64,000 nucleotides of DNA from Lederbergia graminis (lineage in GTDB: Bacteria; Bacillota; Bacilli; Bacillales; Bacillaceae_C). This document shows positions 26,303 to 35,159 of the stretch, piece by piece. A program made the position numbers and the translations under genes. The stretch lies in the NCBI RefSeq assembly GCF_042655485.1, contig NZ_JBHSMC010000001.1, positions 682,001-746,000 on the forward strand, written 5' to 3'. How positions within the stretch are numbered: position 1 is the first letter of the stretch; each line of letters opens with the position of its first letter. The notes beneath the pieces were generated by a model. The model ran no database searches, had not been told where the DNA came from, and saw only the letters and a program-made list of their open reading frames with translations.

Positions 26303-27589
26303 CTACTCGAAAAAGTCAGCAAAAAACCTTTTTACTTTTGAGGAGATTTTTTCATCCGGATGTTTTTCTTGTTTTGTATTTTGTTGTGTCTTACTAGGTC
26401 GTTTTTCCGTTTGTTCATTTACATATTGTACTGGTGCTGAACTTACATTTCTTCCTTGTAATCTAGCACTCTTGTATGCATGTTTGATAAGTCCTACTGC
26501 TGTCGTATATTGGGGTTCTCTCACACCAATATAGTCAGGTATTGCAACTCTAACTCGATTTTGTAGTATATCTTGAGCTAATTCCATCACACCAGGCATA
26601 TTTGCTACTCCACCAGTTAATACAAATCCACCTGGCAAGTTAGATATACCCATTTTATATAGTTCTTTTTGTACCAACTCAAATACTTCTTGAACTCTTG
26701 CTTCTATGATATCAGAAATTTCTAGTTGGTTAAATTGCTGATGTTGCTCACTTCCGATAATTGGTACACTAAATACTTCATCTTCAGAGGCTTCATCGTA
26801 ATACGCATGGCCATATTTTGTCTTAATTTTTTCTGCATCATCCGTAGATGTTCTGAGACCGATGGATAAATCCTTCGTAATATTATCTCCACCAATTGGT
26901 ATTACGGAAGTCCCTGCAATAAATCCTTGGTCGAATACTGCTACAGTAGTGGAACCACCGCCCAGATCAATAAGTGCAGTACCTAGATTCTGTTCATCTT
27001 TAGATAAAGCAGCAGATGCAGAAGCAAGTGGTTGTAGAACAATATCCACAATTTCCAAGCCTGCTCTTTCAACGCAGCGTAATGTATTATGTAGGATAGT
27101 TTTTGAACCAGTAATAATTGTTCCTTGCATTTCTAACCTAACACCAATCATTCCTCGTGGATCTGTTATTTCATCTAATCCATCGACAATAAATTGGATT
27201 GGTAAGACGTTGATTATTTCTCTTTCTGGTGGAATAGAAACAACCTCTGCAGCTTCTATCACTCTAGCGACGTCATAATCACTTATTTCACGATTTTCAC
27301 TAGAAACAGCTACTACACCATGACACGGTTGTAAGCCGACATGATTTCCAGTAATACCGACGATAACTTGTTTTATTTGCATGCCAATCATTCTTTCAGC
27401 CTGCTCTACTGCCTTTTTAATCGAATGAACTGTTTCGTCAATATCCACAATTGAGCCTTTTCTAATCCCCTCAGATTTTGAAGTACCTACTCCAATAATA
27501 TTGAGAGAATTATTGGACATTTCACCAATAATTACCTTGACGGAGGATGTACCAATATCCAAGCTGACATATATTTCATTGTTGTTCAT
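26303..27589 (-). CDS. ftsA: Cell division protein FtsA
   Basis: Actin-like ATPase that tethers FtsZ to the membrane. At 428 aa the actin/Hsp70-type phosphate motifs are visible as SLDIGTSSVKVI (residues 9-20), LIDLGGGSTTVAVF (around 205) and VLTGGVANMPG (around 325). A C-terminal amphipathic helix (KVKRFFADFFE) follows a basic, Gln/Thr-rich linker. The start has AGGAGGTG. It is cotranscribed with ftsZ. Confidence 0.97.
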   Translation of the reverse strand: MNNNEIYVSLDIGTSSVKVIIGEMSNNSLNIIGVGTSKSEGIRKGSIVDIDETVHSIKKAVEQAERMIGMQIKQVIVGITGNHVGLQPCHGVVAVSSENREISDYDVARVIEAAEVVSIPPEREIINVLPIQFIVDGLDEITDPRGMIGVRLEMQGTIITGSKTILHNTLRCVERAGLEIVDIVLQPLASASAALSKDEQNLGTALIDLGGGSTTVAVFDQGFIAGTSVIPIGGDNITKDLSIGLRTSTDDAEKIKTKYGHAYYDEASEDEVFSVPIIGSEQHQQFNQLEISDIIEARVQEVFELVQKELYKMGISNLPGGFVLTGGVANMPGVMELAQDILQNRVRVAIPDYIGVREPQYTTAVGLIKHAYKSARLQGRNVSSAPVQYVNEQTEKRPSKTQQNTKQEKHPDEKISSKVKRFFADFFE

Positions 27590-27740
27590 TCTACGGCACC
27601 TCCTTCTACTTTACTATATGTTTTCTTAATTTTTATAAAATCCATTTTAAATCATCCTTGAGTTTACTATAATAAATAATTATTATTCAATATAGAAATA
27701 TTCGTCATTCATTCATATTTATCCTGTTTAATAATACTAT

Positions 27741-28097
27741 TTATTGAGAATTTTCTCTAGCACTAACCCATTTATTAATCAGAATTCTACGAATTACGGC
27801 GATATTTTGGAATAACCTAACTCCAAAAGCAAAAACTGCTGCTATATATAAGTCTACACCAAGATGAACACCTAGAAAAGCTAAACTTGCAGCAAGTATA
27901 ATATTAAAGAAAAAACCTGTAACAAAAACTAGATTATCGTAGGAATTTTGTAGATGTGCTCTAATCCCACCGAAAAAAGTATCTAGGGCTGCTAATACTG
28001 CAATTGATAGGTAATTAGTATATTCCTCGGGTACTTTAATATCGGAAGACAGGCCTAAAAAAAGCCCAATCAACAATCCAAGAATTGGCAGCCACAT
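27741..28097 (-). CDS. sbp: Small basic membrane protein Sbp (DUF1290)
   Basis: Start-corrected to the ATG at 28097 (MWLPILGLLIGLFLGL), with AGGAGAG 8 bp upstream. The product is 118 aa with three or four membrane segments and the conserved NYLSIAVLAALDTFFGGIRA and FGVRLFQNIAVIRR motifs. It is known as a conserved neighbour of ftsA in Firmicutes, but its function is not established. It directly follows the two DUF881 genes. Confidence 0.92.
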   Translation of the reverse strand: MWLPILGLLIGLFLGLSSDIKVPEEYTNYLSIAVLAALDTFFGGIRAHLQNSYDNLVFVTGFFFNIILAASLAFLGVHLGVDLYIAAVFAFGVRLFQNIAVIRRILINKWVSARENSQ

Positions 28098-28102
28098 ATT
28101 AG

Positions 28103-28825
28103 TCACTCTCCTTCTTCATCCACAGGCTCCATATTCCTGATTGTAATTGGTTCAACATGTGCTGGGATTACAATTTTTTTATTTGGATTAGAAATGACTA
28201 CTTCCAAGTTATCGAGGAAGAAATCATCTATTGATGGAGAAACATGCATTCGGTTAAACATTTTTTCTGCTAATTCATATGTTTCGGTAATGACATTAAT
28301 AGAAAATGGATAAGACCTTAATGAATGGGTCCCCACTTTTGTTTCACCATTAATATCTCGAATAACGGTTGTATTTACTAAGCGTTCTCCGTCAATGGAA
28401 ATATGTTTAGCTCCATACATATTAAGTTCATTGATTAATCGTTTTAATGTAATTGGCGATACTGTTTGTGGACTATCACCAGGTATTAAAGCTTGATTAA
28501 TCGGTCTTACTGTTAACTTAATTCCTGGTCCAGTTTCTTCCGTTAATCCAGCTTCTTTTCTTAACTCCAATAAAGTTTGTCTTAATACAGATTCTTTACT
28601 TCCCTCCATTTCGGAGGAATATTTATTTAACCTCTCATCTTGAAGCCGAATTTCAGCAAGCAGTCGTTTCTGTAAGTTCATCTCCGTACGAATGGAGTCC
28701 CTTAATTCCCACGTATCTCTAGTATCCCTTGCTACAGGCTGCTGAACAGTTTTAAATTGAATTGCAATCATAAAACCGATTATAATCGTTATCATAGTAA
28801 AGTTAATTTTCGCCCTACTCATCAT
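28103..28825 (-). CDS. ylxX: DUF881 division-cluster protein YlxX
   Basis: 240 aa. One N-terminal membrane anchor (residues ~8-26) is followed by a coiled coil (~35-85) and an extracytoplasmic DUF881 domain with ELNMYGAKHISIDGERLVNTTVI and the C-terminal NLEVVISNPNKKIVIP. DUF881 proteins occur in pairs in the dcw cluster. Their molecular role is unknown and a septal cell-wall function is inference. The start overlaps the ylxW stop. Confidence 0.88.
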   Translation of the reverse strand: MMSRAKINFTMITIIIGFMIAIQFKTVQQPVARDTRDTWELRDSIRTEMNLQKRLLAEIRLQDERLNKYSSEMEGSKESVLRQTLLELRKEAGLTEETGPGIKLTVRPINQALIPGDSPQTVSPITLKRLINELNMYGAKHISIDGERLVNTTVIRDINGETKVGTHSLRSYPFSINVITETYELAEKMFNRMHVSPSIDDFFLDNLEVVISNPNKKIVIPAHVEPITIRNMEPVDEEGE

Positions 28826-29529
28826 GAAACCTCTCCAAATATTGGTTCCATCATTATGTTTTTCTTCTTTTCCAGAGAAAAGACAATATTATCATTTACA
28901 ATTTGATCACGGACACCGCCTGTAATAGAAATAGCAGATGCTAATACGTCTGAATCACCGATAGCAGAGATTATAAATGGGGCAGGATGGGGATTACCAT
29001 CAACAGTTATTACTGGACCTTGACAAACAATATAGGAATCATGACTAATTCTTTGTCCATTAATTGCTACAGCAGATGCTCCAGCAATATATAATTCATT
29101 AACAACTTTAAATACATGATGCTCGTGAACAATATAATTATTTACATCTTCACTTTTTATGTATTCTGCATCCTCCAAAACAACTTCTACTCCTGGACCT
29201 TTTACCTTTACTTTCCCTAAAAACATCCGATACTTTTCTGTGTCTTCGGCCAAGTTAAAATATATTTCCTCTTCTTGTGATAACTCTTTCTCAAATTGGC
29301 GAACTTTACTTTGCTTTTCATATAATTCTTTTTGTAATTTTCGATTACGATCTTGGATGTCCAATAATTGGCTTCTCATATTATTTTCAATTCTATATTG
29401 CCTATCTGTTAAATTGACCTGCAAATTTTCTTCCTTCTTTGACTGACTATATGAAAAGGAAAAAATAAAGCCAAAGACTAAGAATATAAAAGAGAAAACA
29501 ATATACCTATTCTGCTTTCTCTTCCTCAA
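28822..29529 (-). CDS. ylxW: DUF881 division-cluster protein YlxW
   Basis: 235 aa, paralogous in layout to its downstream neighbour: N-terminal anchor (residues ~8-26), strong coiled coil (~30-90, rich in Lys, Glu and Gln), then DUF881 with GPGVEVVLEDAE, NELYIAGASAVAINGQRI and VCQGPVITVDGNPHPAPFIISAIGD. It overlaps the divIB 3' end by 23 nt and the ylxX start by 4 nt, so the three are tightly coupled. Confidence 0.88.
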   Translation of the reverse strand: MRKRKQNRYIVFSFIFLVFGFIFSFSYSQSKKEENLQVNLTDRQYRIENNMRSQLLDIQDRNRKLQKELYEKQSKVRQFEKELSQEEEIYFNLAEDTEKYRMFLGKVKVKGPGVEVVLEDAEYIKSEDVNNYIVHEHHVFKVVNELYIAGASAVAINGQRISHDSYIVCQGPVITVDGNPHPAPFIISAIGDSDVLASAISITGGVRDQIVNDNIVFSLEKKKNIMMEPIFGEVS

Positions 29530-30286
29530 CGATTTCTTCCTCCTCTATTTCATATTTCCGGAAATAGGATCCCACTTCGAAATCAATTACACCTTTTATC
29601 TCGGGATCAAGTTGACTTACAATCGATGGGTAGTAAGTCATTTTTTCAGCAAAAGTCATCATCGTTGCATGGACTTCAAACCCATCATTCATATATAAGA
29701 TGATGCGATATTTATCCGTTTCTTTTGGTTCATATTTAATTTCAGAAATAGAATTAACAATTTCGTTAGGTATTTGTTGTAACTGCGCTGCTAACTCATC
29801 CAAAACTTCATTTTCCGTAAATCCAATTAATATTGGAGAATGTAGATTAGAATTTATTTCTTTATCTAACCTTTTTCCATTTTCTAAAATTGGATAAAAC
29901 TTGTTTTCTCTTTCTACATACGCGATAGTCTTAAATTCTTTGACTATTATCTCTAGCTTATTAGGAAATTTATACGAGATTTCAGCACTTTTTATTTCTG
30001 GTAATTCCTTTATTTTCTTTGTCGCTTCCTTTTTGTTCACTTTCCAAATATTATCTCCAATTCGCAACCCAGAGGCAACTAACATCTCTTCTTCAGAAAT
30101 TGATTGGTTACCATCAACCTTAATACTATGAATGTGACTTAGAGGGGATTGAAAATATACAACACAAGCAATAAGTAAGAAAAATAAAGATAATAGAAAT
30201 ATTAACCGTCTATTAGCCTTTCGTCTACGATGTTCTTTGATTTTTGGAATCCTGTCTTCAAGTGATAGGACTTTACCTTTTTGCAT
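29507..30286 (-). CDS. divIB: Cell division protein DivIB (FtsQ)
   Basis: Septal membrane protein that stabilises the FtsL-DivIC complex. At 259 aa it has a basic cytoplasmic N-terminus (KEHRRRKANRR), one membrane segment (~27-46), a POTRA domain (IHSIKVDGNQSISEEEMLVASGL onward) and the FtsQ beta domain. An acidic tail is rich in Glu. B. subtilis has murB immediately upstream, but here the next upstream gene is murG. Confidence 0.92.
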   Translation of the reverse strand: MQKGKVLSLEDRIPKIKEHRRRKANRRLIFLLSLFFLLIACVVYFQSPLSHIHSIKVDGNQSISEEEMLVASGLRIGDNIWKVNKKEATKKIKELPEIKSAEISYKFPNKLEIIVKEFKTIAYVERENKFYPILENGKRLDKEINSNLHSPILIGFTENEVLDELAAQLQQIPNEIVNSISEIKYEPKETDKYRIILYMNDGFEVHATMMTFAEKMTYYPSIVSQLDPEIKGVIDFEVGSYFRKYEIEEEEIVEEEKAE

Positions 30287-30377
30287 ACTATATTCCCCTT
30301 AAAACATAATTCATATGGTACAAGATAAAGTTACATTTTTTACAAAATATGTTACATCCTTTATAATACCTTGAATT

Positions 30378-31478
30378 TTATTTTTTTTCATTCATTAAGT
30401 CTAAAATAACAGAAATTAACTTTTCAGATGCATCTCTAATCCCTAATTTTTTGGCATTTTCCCCCATTGCTCTTCTTTTATTTTCATCCAATAGAATTGA
30501 ATCGATAGAGTCTACTAGTCGCTTACTCGTTAATTCTTTCTCAATAATCATGTTAGCAGCACCTTTTTTTACTAATGCGTCTGCATTCTTTTCCTGATGG
30601 TTATTTGTAACATATGGACTTGGTATTAAAATGGATGGGACACCAATAGCCGTTATTTCTGCAATAGAAGTGGCCCCTGCTCTTCCAACAACTAAATCTA
30701 TTGAAGTTAGTACATCTTGCATATTATGAATGAAAGGAATGATCGCAACATTGTCATGAGTACCTAATAACTTGGCCTCTTCCATTACAGCATCAAAGTG
30801 TGCATTACCAGTCACATACATAACTTGATATGGCTTTGTTGCAAACTGAGATATAGAATTAATAACAGCTTCATTAATTGGCTTGGCTCCCCTACTCCCA
30901 CCAAAGATAAGAACAGTGCTCTTGTTATCATTTAAACCGTAAGTTTGTAAAATACCTTTCATTTTAGATACATTTACTTCCGAAGCACGGGGATTCCCAG
31001 TCAAGACAACTTTATCTTCCGGAAAAAACTCTGCTACCTCTGGAAAGCAAATAGCAACTTTGTTCACATATTTACTTAAAAACTTATTTGTCAATCCTGG
31101 AATACTGTTCTGCTCATGAATAATAGTTGGTATTTTACTTTTTGCTGCCGCATAAACAACAGGCCCACAAACATACCCACCTGTTCCAATGACTACATCC
31201 GGTTTAAATCTCCTCAAGATCTTCTTACTATCTGTTACACCTTTTATAAAGCGAAGTACTGTTTTGACATTTTCAAATGACAATGCTCGCTTAAAGCCTG
31301 TAATATTAATAGATTCAAATGGTATGTCTTCTCTACGAACAATATCTGCTTCTAAACCTTTCTCCGTACCTATATACAAAAATTTGGCATTTGGATGTAA
31401 TTTTTTAATTGTTCGAATTAAAGCAAGTGCAGGATAGATATGTCCTCCTGTTCCACCGCCACTAACTACTATTTTCAT
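30378..31478 (-). CDS. murG: UDP-GlcNAc:lipid I N-acetylglucosaminyltransferase
   Basis: Membrane-associated GT-B glycosyltransferase that turns lipid I into lipid II. At 366 aa it has the N-terminal glycine-rich GGGTGGHIYPALAL motif (residues 7-20), the mid-protein GGSRGAKPIN motif and the GRAGATSIAEITAIGVPSILIP donor-site segment (around 262-283). The ribosome site GAGGTGG overlaps the normal position. It lies downstream of spoVE. Confidence 0.97.
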   Translation of the reverse strand: MKIVVSGGGTGGHIYPALALIRTIKKLHPNAKFLYIGTEKGLEADIVRREDIPFESINITGFKRALSFENVKTVLRFIKGVTDSKKILRRFKPDVVIGTGGYVCGPVVYAAAKSKIPTIIHEQNSIPGLTNKFLSKYVNKVAICFPEVAEFFPEDKVVLTGNPRASEVNVSKMKGILQTYGLNDNKSTVLIFGGSRGAKPINEAVINSISQFATKPYQVMYVTGNAHFDAVMEEAKLLGTHDNVAIIPFIHNMQDVLTSIDLVVGRAGATSIAEITAIGVPSILIPSPYVTNNHQEKNADALVKKGAANMIIEKELTSKRLVDSIDSILLDENKRRAMGENAKKLGIRDASEKLISVILDLMNEKK

Positions 31479-31602
31479 TTTTCCACCTCAAGTTTTTAAG
31501 ATCAAAAAAAATAACTCTTACATTATCTTACTATATTTTCCCCCCGAAGAAAGTGTTCAATAATTATTGTTGTATAATTGTAATGAAAATACGAATCAAA
31601 TG

Positions 31603-31632
31603 AAAAAAGAACCCCAAAATAGAGTCCTTTTT
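31603..31632 (-). terminator. Weak terminator after spoVE
   Basis: AGGACTC and GGGTTCT pair with G-U wobbles, followed by a T6 run on the minus strand. This would reduce but not prevent readthrough into murG. Confidence 0.4.
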
Positions 31633-31637
31633 ACAAC

Positions 31638-32738
31638 TTATAATTTAGAATAACGGCTAATATTTAATAAAATCCCAACGGCCATTAACATCAAAGTTAA
31701 TGAGGATCCACCGTAGCTCAGGAATGGTAAGGTAATTCCAGTAACTGGCATTAAACCGATAACAACCCCTATATTTATCATTACTTGGATTGCAATCATT
31801 GAAATAATACCTACTGCAAGAAAACTTCCAAACAAATCCGGCGCTCCAAGCGCTACGCGAATTCCTCTCCATAGCAATAATGCAAATAATAATAAGATAA
31901 CACTACCACCTATAAAACCGAGCTCTTCAGCGATCACTGCGAAGATAAAATCGGTTTGCGGCTCAGGTAAATAGAAAAACTTTTGTCTACTTTCTCCTAA
32001 TCCTAATCCAAACAGTCCGCCAGGTCCAATTGCATAAAGGGATTGAATAATTTGAAATCCACTACCTAAAGGATCTTGCCAGGGATCTAGGAACGAGGTA
32101 ATTCTAGCAATCCGATATGGTGCAGAAATAACTAGTCCAACAAAACCTGCCACGCCTACTAGTCCTAGAACTGCGAAATGCAGGATTCTTGCACCTGCTG
32201 TAAAGATCATTAAGATGCATGTCCCAACCATTACTGTTCCTGTCCCTAAATCAGGTTGCAACATTATTAAACCGAATGCGATAAATACTAACGAGAGAGA
32301 AGGGAGCAACCCTTTTTTAACTGTAGTAATATACCGTTGGTTTTCTGAAAGAAATTTCGCTAAAAATGCAATCATTGCTAATTTCATAAATTCAGATGGC
32401 TGGATGGAAAAAGCCCCCACTCCAATCCAACTTGTTGATCCGTTTCGTGTCATACCGACGCCTGGTATTAATACCGCTATTAAAAGGATAAAGCAAATAA
32501 TGAGAATAGGTTTTACCCATTTTTTAATTACCCAGTAATCGACATACATTATCACAAACATTGCGATAATGCCCACTCCAGCAAACAACAACTGTCGTTT
32601 TGCGAAGAAAAAGGAATCCGAAAAATGATAATTAGCTGCAACAGCACTCGCACTATAAACCATAATTAGTCCGATTGAGAGTAATAAAAATGTTGCTAAT
32701 ATTAATATGAAATCAGGAGCCGTTTTTTTTAATGGCAA
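31638..32738 (-). CDS. spoVE: SEDS peptidoglycan glycosyltransferase SpoVE
   Basis: Polytopic SEDS glycosyltransferase that works with SpoVD in spore cortex synthesis. At 366 aa it has about ten hydrophobic segments, the family's SASAVAA start region, GSTSWIGVGAFSIQPSEFMKLA and the C-terminal TGITLPFLSYGGSS block. It starts with TTG (32738), with GAGGTG 7 bp upstream. I name it spoVE rather than ftsW or rodA because it lies between murD and murG in the spoVD-containing cluster. The two are hard to separate by sequence alone. Confidence 0.88.
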   Translation of the reverse strand: MPLKKTAPDFILILATFLLLSIGLIMVYSASAVAANYHFSDSFFFAKRQLLFAGVGIIAMFVIMYVDYWVIKKWVKPILIICFILLIAVLIPGVGMTRNGSTSWIGVGAFSIQPSEFMKLAMIAFLAKFLSENQRYITTVKKGLLPSLSLVFIAFGLIMLQPDLGTGTVMVGTCILMIFTAGARILHFAVLGLVGVAGFVGLVISAPYRIARITSFLDPWQDPLGSGFQIIQSLYAIGPGGLFGLGLGESRQKFFYLPEPQTDFIFAVIAEELGFIGGSVILLLFALLLWRGIRVALGAPDLFGSFLAVGIISMIAIQVMINIGVVIGLMPVTGITLPFLSYGGSSLTLMLMAVGILLNISRYSKL

Positions 32739-32821
32739 TTCTCAACACCTCTGCACACTCATTTTAGAGCATATTTTCGAGCATTCTTAGGTGTATTGCC
32801 AAATGATGTACGCATGAAAAG

Positions 32822-34183
32822 TTAATTGCTCTCTTCAAGTTTATGCACTGCATGGATAAAAATATCACCACGAACCTCAAATGTTTTATACTGATCCCAA
32901 CTTGCACATGCTGGAGACAATAAAATGATATCTCCCGGTTCTGATATTTCATATGCCACTGGAACAGCTTCTTCCACATTATCGACATGGATAATCTTTT
33001 CTATTCCTACAGACTTACCAACTTTTTCTATTTTAGGTGCAGTCTCTCCAAATAATACAAGTGCACGAACACCTTTTAACACAGGAATAAGAGCATCAAA
33101 CTCATTTCCACGATCAAGTCCACCAGCTAATAATATAATTGGATCATTAAAGGCTTTTAATGCACTAGTTGCTGCAAGGATATTCGTTGCCTTTGAATCG
33201 TTATAGAATCTTCTCCCCTGAATCTCTGCAACATATTGTGTACGATGTTTCACCCCTGGAAATGTCGTCAGTACTTGCTGAATAGCGTCATTATTGACAC
33301 CTTTTAATTTAGCAGCAGCAACTGCAGCTAAAATATTTTCTAAATTATGTACCCCAGGTAATACAATCTCATCTACATTGATTATTTTTTCTTTTCTAAA
33401 ATAGATAGATCCATTCATCAAGCATGCACCGTCTTCAACGTACTGTTTTGTTGAGAACGGAATTATTTGAGCGATAGATTGCTTAGCTAAGCTCATTAAC
33501 TCATCTTGATCAGCATTTACGATAAGGAAGTCTTCTTCACTTTGGTTACTTGTTATATTCATTTTCGCTTGAATATACTCTCCCCATGAAGAATGGTAAT
33601 CCAAATGCGCTTCATATAAATTTGTTATGATCGCAATATGAGGACGAAAAGCAGAAATTCCCATTAATTGAAAAGAAGATAATTCCACAACCATCGTATC
33701 CTCTGTTGTCGCATTTTGAGCTACTTCTGAGGCTACAGTCCCTATATTACCAGCTATTAGCGGATTTTTATTTCCTTTATCCATCATTTCATAAATTAAA
33801 GTCGTCGTGGTTGTTTTGCCATTTGTACCAGTAATCCCTATAATATCTGATTCTGTAATTTCGTACGCAAGTTCTACCTCCGTAATAATTGGTAGTCCTA
33901 GTTCTTGCGCTCTCCTAATGATTGGATTAGTGTATGGAATCCCAGGATTTTTAACGATCAATTCAAAGCCTTCATCCAGTAATTCCACAGGATGACTCCC
34001 ACAAATGACTTTAATCCCTTGCTCTAGTAATCCTTGTGCATCAGGATTTTCTTCAAAAGGTTTATAATCATTTACTGTTACAAACGCTCCTAGTTCATGT
34101 AATAAGGATGCTGCAACTACTCCGCTTTTGGCTAATCCAAGTACAAGGACTTTTTTCCATTTATATTTTGTAACTTTATTCAT
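32822..34183 (-). CDS. murD: UDP-MurNAc-L-alanine:D-glutamate ligase
   Basis: ATP-dependent Mur ligase that adds D-Glu. Start-corrected to the ATG at 34183, which overlaps the mraY stop (TAATG) and has GAGGTG 8 bp upstream. The product is 453 aa. The P-loop GTNGKTTTT (around residue 117), the YEAHLDYH Mg/substrate segment and NDSKATN are visible. The C-terminal domain contains LLAGGLDRGNEFD and LLSPACASWD. The usual three-domain layout is complete. Confidence 0.96.
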   Translation of the reverse strand: MNKVTKYKWKKVLVLGLAKSGVVAASLLHELGAFVTVNDYKPFEENPDAQGLLEQGIKVICGSHPVELLDEGFELIVKNPGIPYTNPIIRRAQELGLPIITEVELAYEITESDIIGITGTNGKTTTTTLIYEMMDKGNKNPLIAGNIGTVASEVAQNATTEDTMVVELSSFQLMGISAFRPHIAIITNLYEAHLDYHSSWGEYIQAKMNITSNQSEEDFLIVNADQDELMSLAKQSIAQIIPFSTKQYVEDGACLMNGSIYFRKEKIINVDEIVLPGVHNLENILAAVAAAKLKGVNNDAIQQVLTTFPGVKHRTQYVAEIQGRRFYNDSKATNILAATSALKAFNDPIILLAGGLDRGNEFDALIPVLKGVRALVLFGETAPKIEKVGKSVGIEKIIHVDNVEEAVPVAYEISEPGDIILLSPACASWDQYKTFEVRGDIFIHAVHKLEESN

Positions 34184-35157
34184 TACAACCACACCTCAAT
34201 ATAAATTCCTAATATAGAGAAAAGGATACCAACAGCCCAGAATGTAACAACTACACGCCATTCAGACCAGCCAGATAGTTCATAATGGTGGTGAATCGGG
34301 CTCATTTTAAAGATTCTTTTTCCTCTTAATTTAAAAGAAGCTACTTGCAGGATAACAGATAATGTTTCGATGACAAAAACTCCTGCGATAATTAGTAGGA
34401 TGACCTCCATTTTAGTTAAAATCGAGATTGCTGCAATTGCCCCTCCTAATGCTAGTGAACCAGTATCCCCCATAAATACTTTCGCGGGATGCGCATTAAA
34501 TACAAGGAATCCTAAAACAGCGCCAACTACAGATACAGCAAAAATGGAGATATCGAATAATTCTTGGCTCCAGGCAAGGATTGCAAATGCTCCAAATGCA
34601 ATAGCAGCAGTACCTGATAGTAATCCGTCTAGACCATCTGTTAAGTTAGTCGCATTAGAGAAACCAACTAGCCAGAAAATAATAAATAGTGCATAACCCC
34701 ATCCTAAATCAAACGAAAAGTCCGTTAACGGTATTTGAATTTCTGTTGAAAAATCATGTGCTCGCAATACAAGGAAAAAAATGATCGCGATGATGATTTG
34801 CCCTATTAATTTTTGTAAAGATGTCAATCCTAGATTTCGCTTCAAAGCAATTTTAATGAAATCATCTAAAAAACCTAACAAACCATATCCAAGCAATACT
34901 AATAACAGTAAATATGTTTCTTTATTCAATTCAGAAAAGATAGCGGTTATGACAAGTGAAGTAATTACAATCGAAAATAAGATAATAATACCACCCATTG
35001 TTGGAGTTCCGCTTTTTTTCATGTGCGATTTCGGTCCTTCTTCTCGAATACTCTGACCAAACTTAAGTCTTCTTAGAAAAGGAATGAAAAATGGTGAAAT
35101 GAGCACTGAAATAATAAATCCTGTTATCACTGCATATAAAATAACGCTCACCATCAT
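34183..35157 (-). CDS. mraY: Phospho-N-acetylmuramoyl-pentapeptide transferase
   Basis: Integral membrane enzyme that makes lipid I. At 324 aa it has ten or so transmembrane segments. The family motifs are GPKSHMKKSGTPTMGG (residues ~41-56), LLGFLDDFIK with the catalytic Asp pair, NATNLTDGLDGL, FMGDTGSLALGG and MSPIHHHYELSGW. Two bases separate it from the murE stop and it overlaps murD by one base. Confidence 0.97.
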   Translation of the reverse strand: MMVSVILYAVITGFIISVLISPFFIPFLRRLKFGQSIREEGPKSHMKKSGTPTMGGIIILFSIVITSLVITAIFSELNKETYLLLLVLLGYGLLGFLDDFIKIALKRNLGLTSLQKLIGQIIIAIIFFLVLRAHDFSTEIQIPLTDFSFDLGWGYALFIIFWLVGFSNATNLTDGLDGLLSGTAAIAFGAFAILAWSQELFDISIFAVSVVGAVLGFLVFNAHPAKVFMGDTGSLALGGAIAAISILTKMEVILLIIAGVFVIETLSVILQVASFKLRGKRIFKMSPIHHHYELSGWSEWRVVVTFWAVGILFSILGIYIEVWL

Positions 35158-35159
35158 AT

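Noticed and set aside
31638..32738. Calling this gene ftsW or rodA
   Set aside because: SEDS proteins are similar, but placement between murD and murG in the spoVD cluster fits spoVE. Vegetative FtsW is expected elsewhere.
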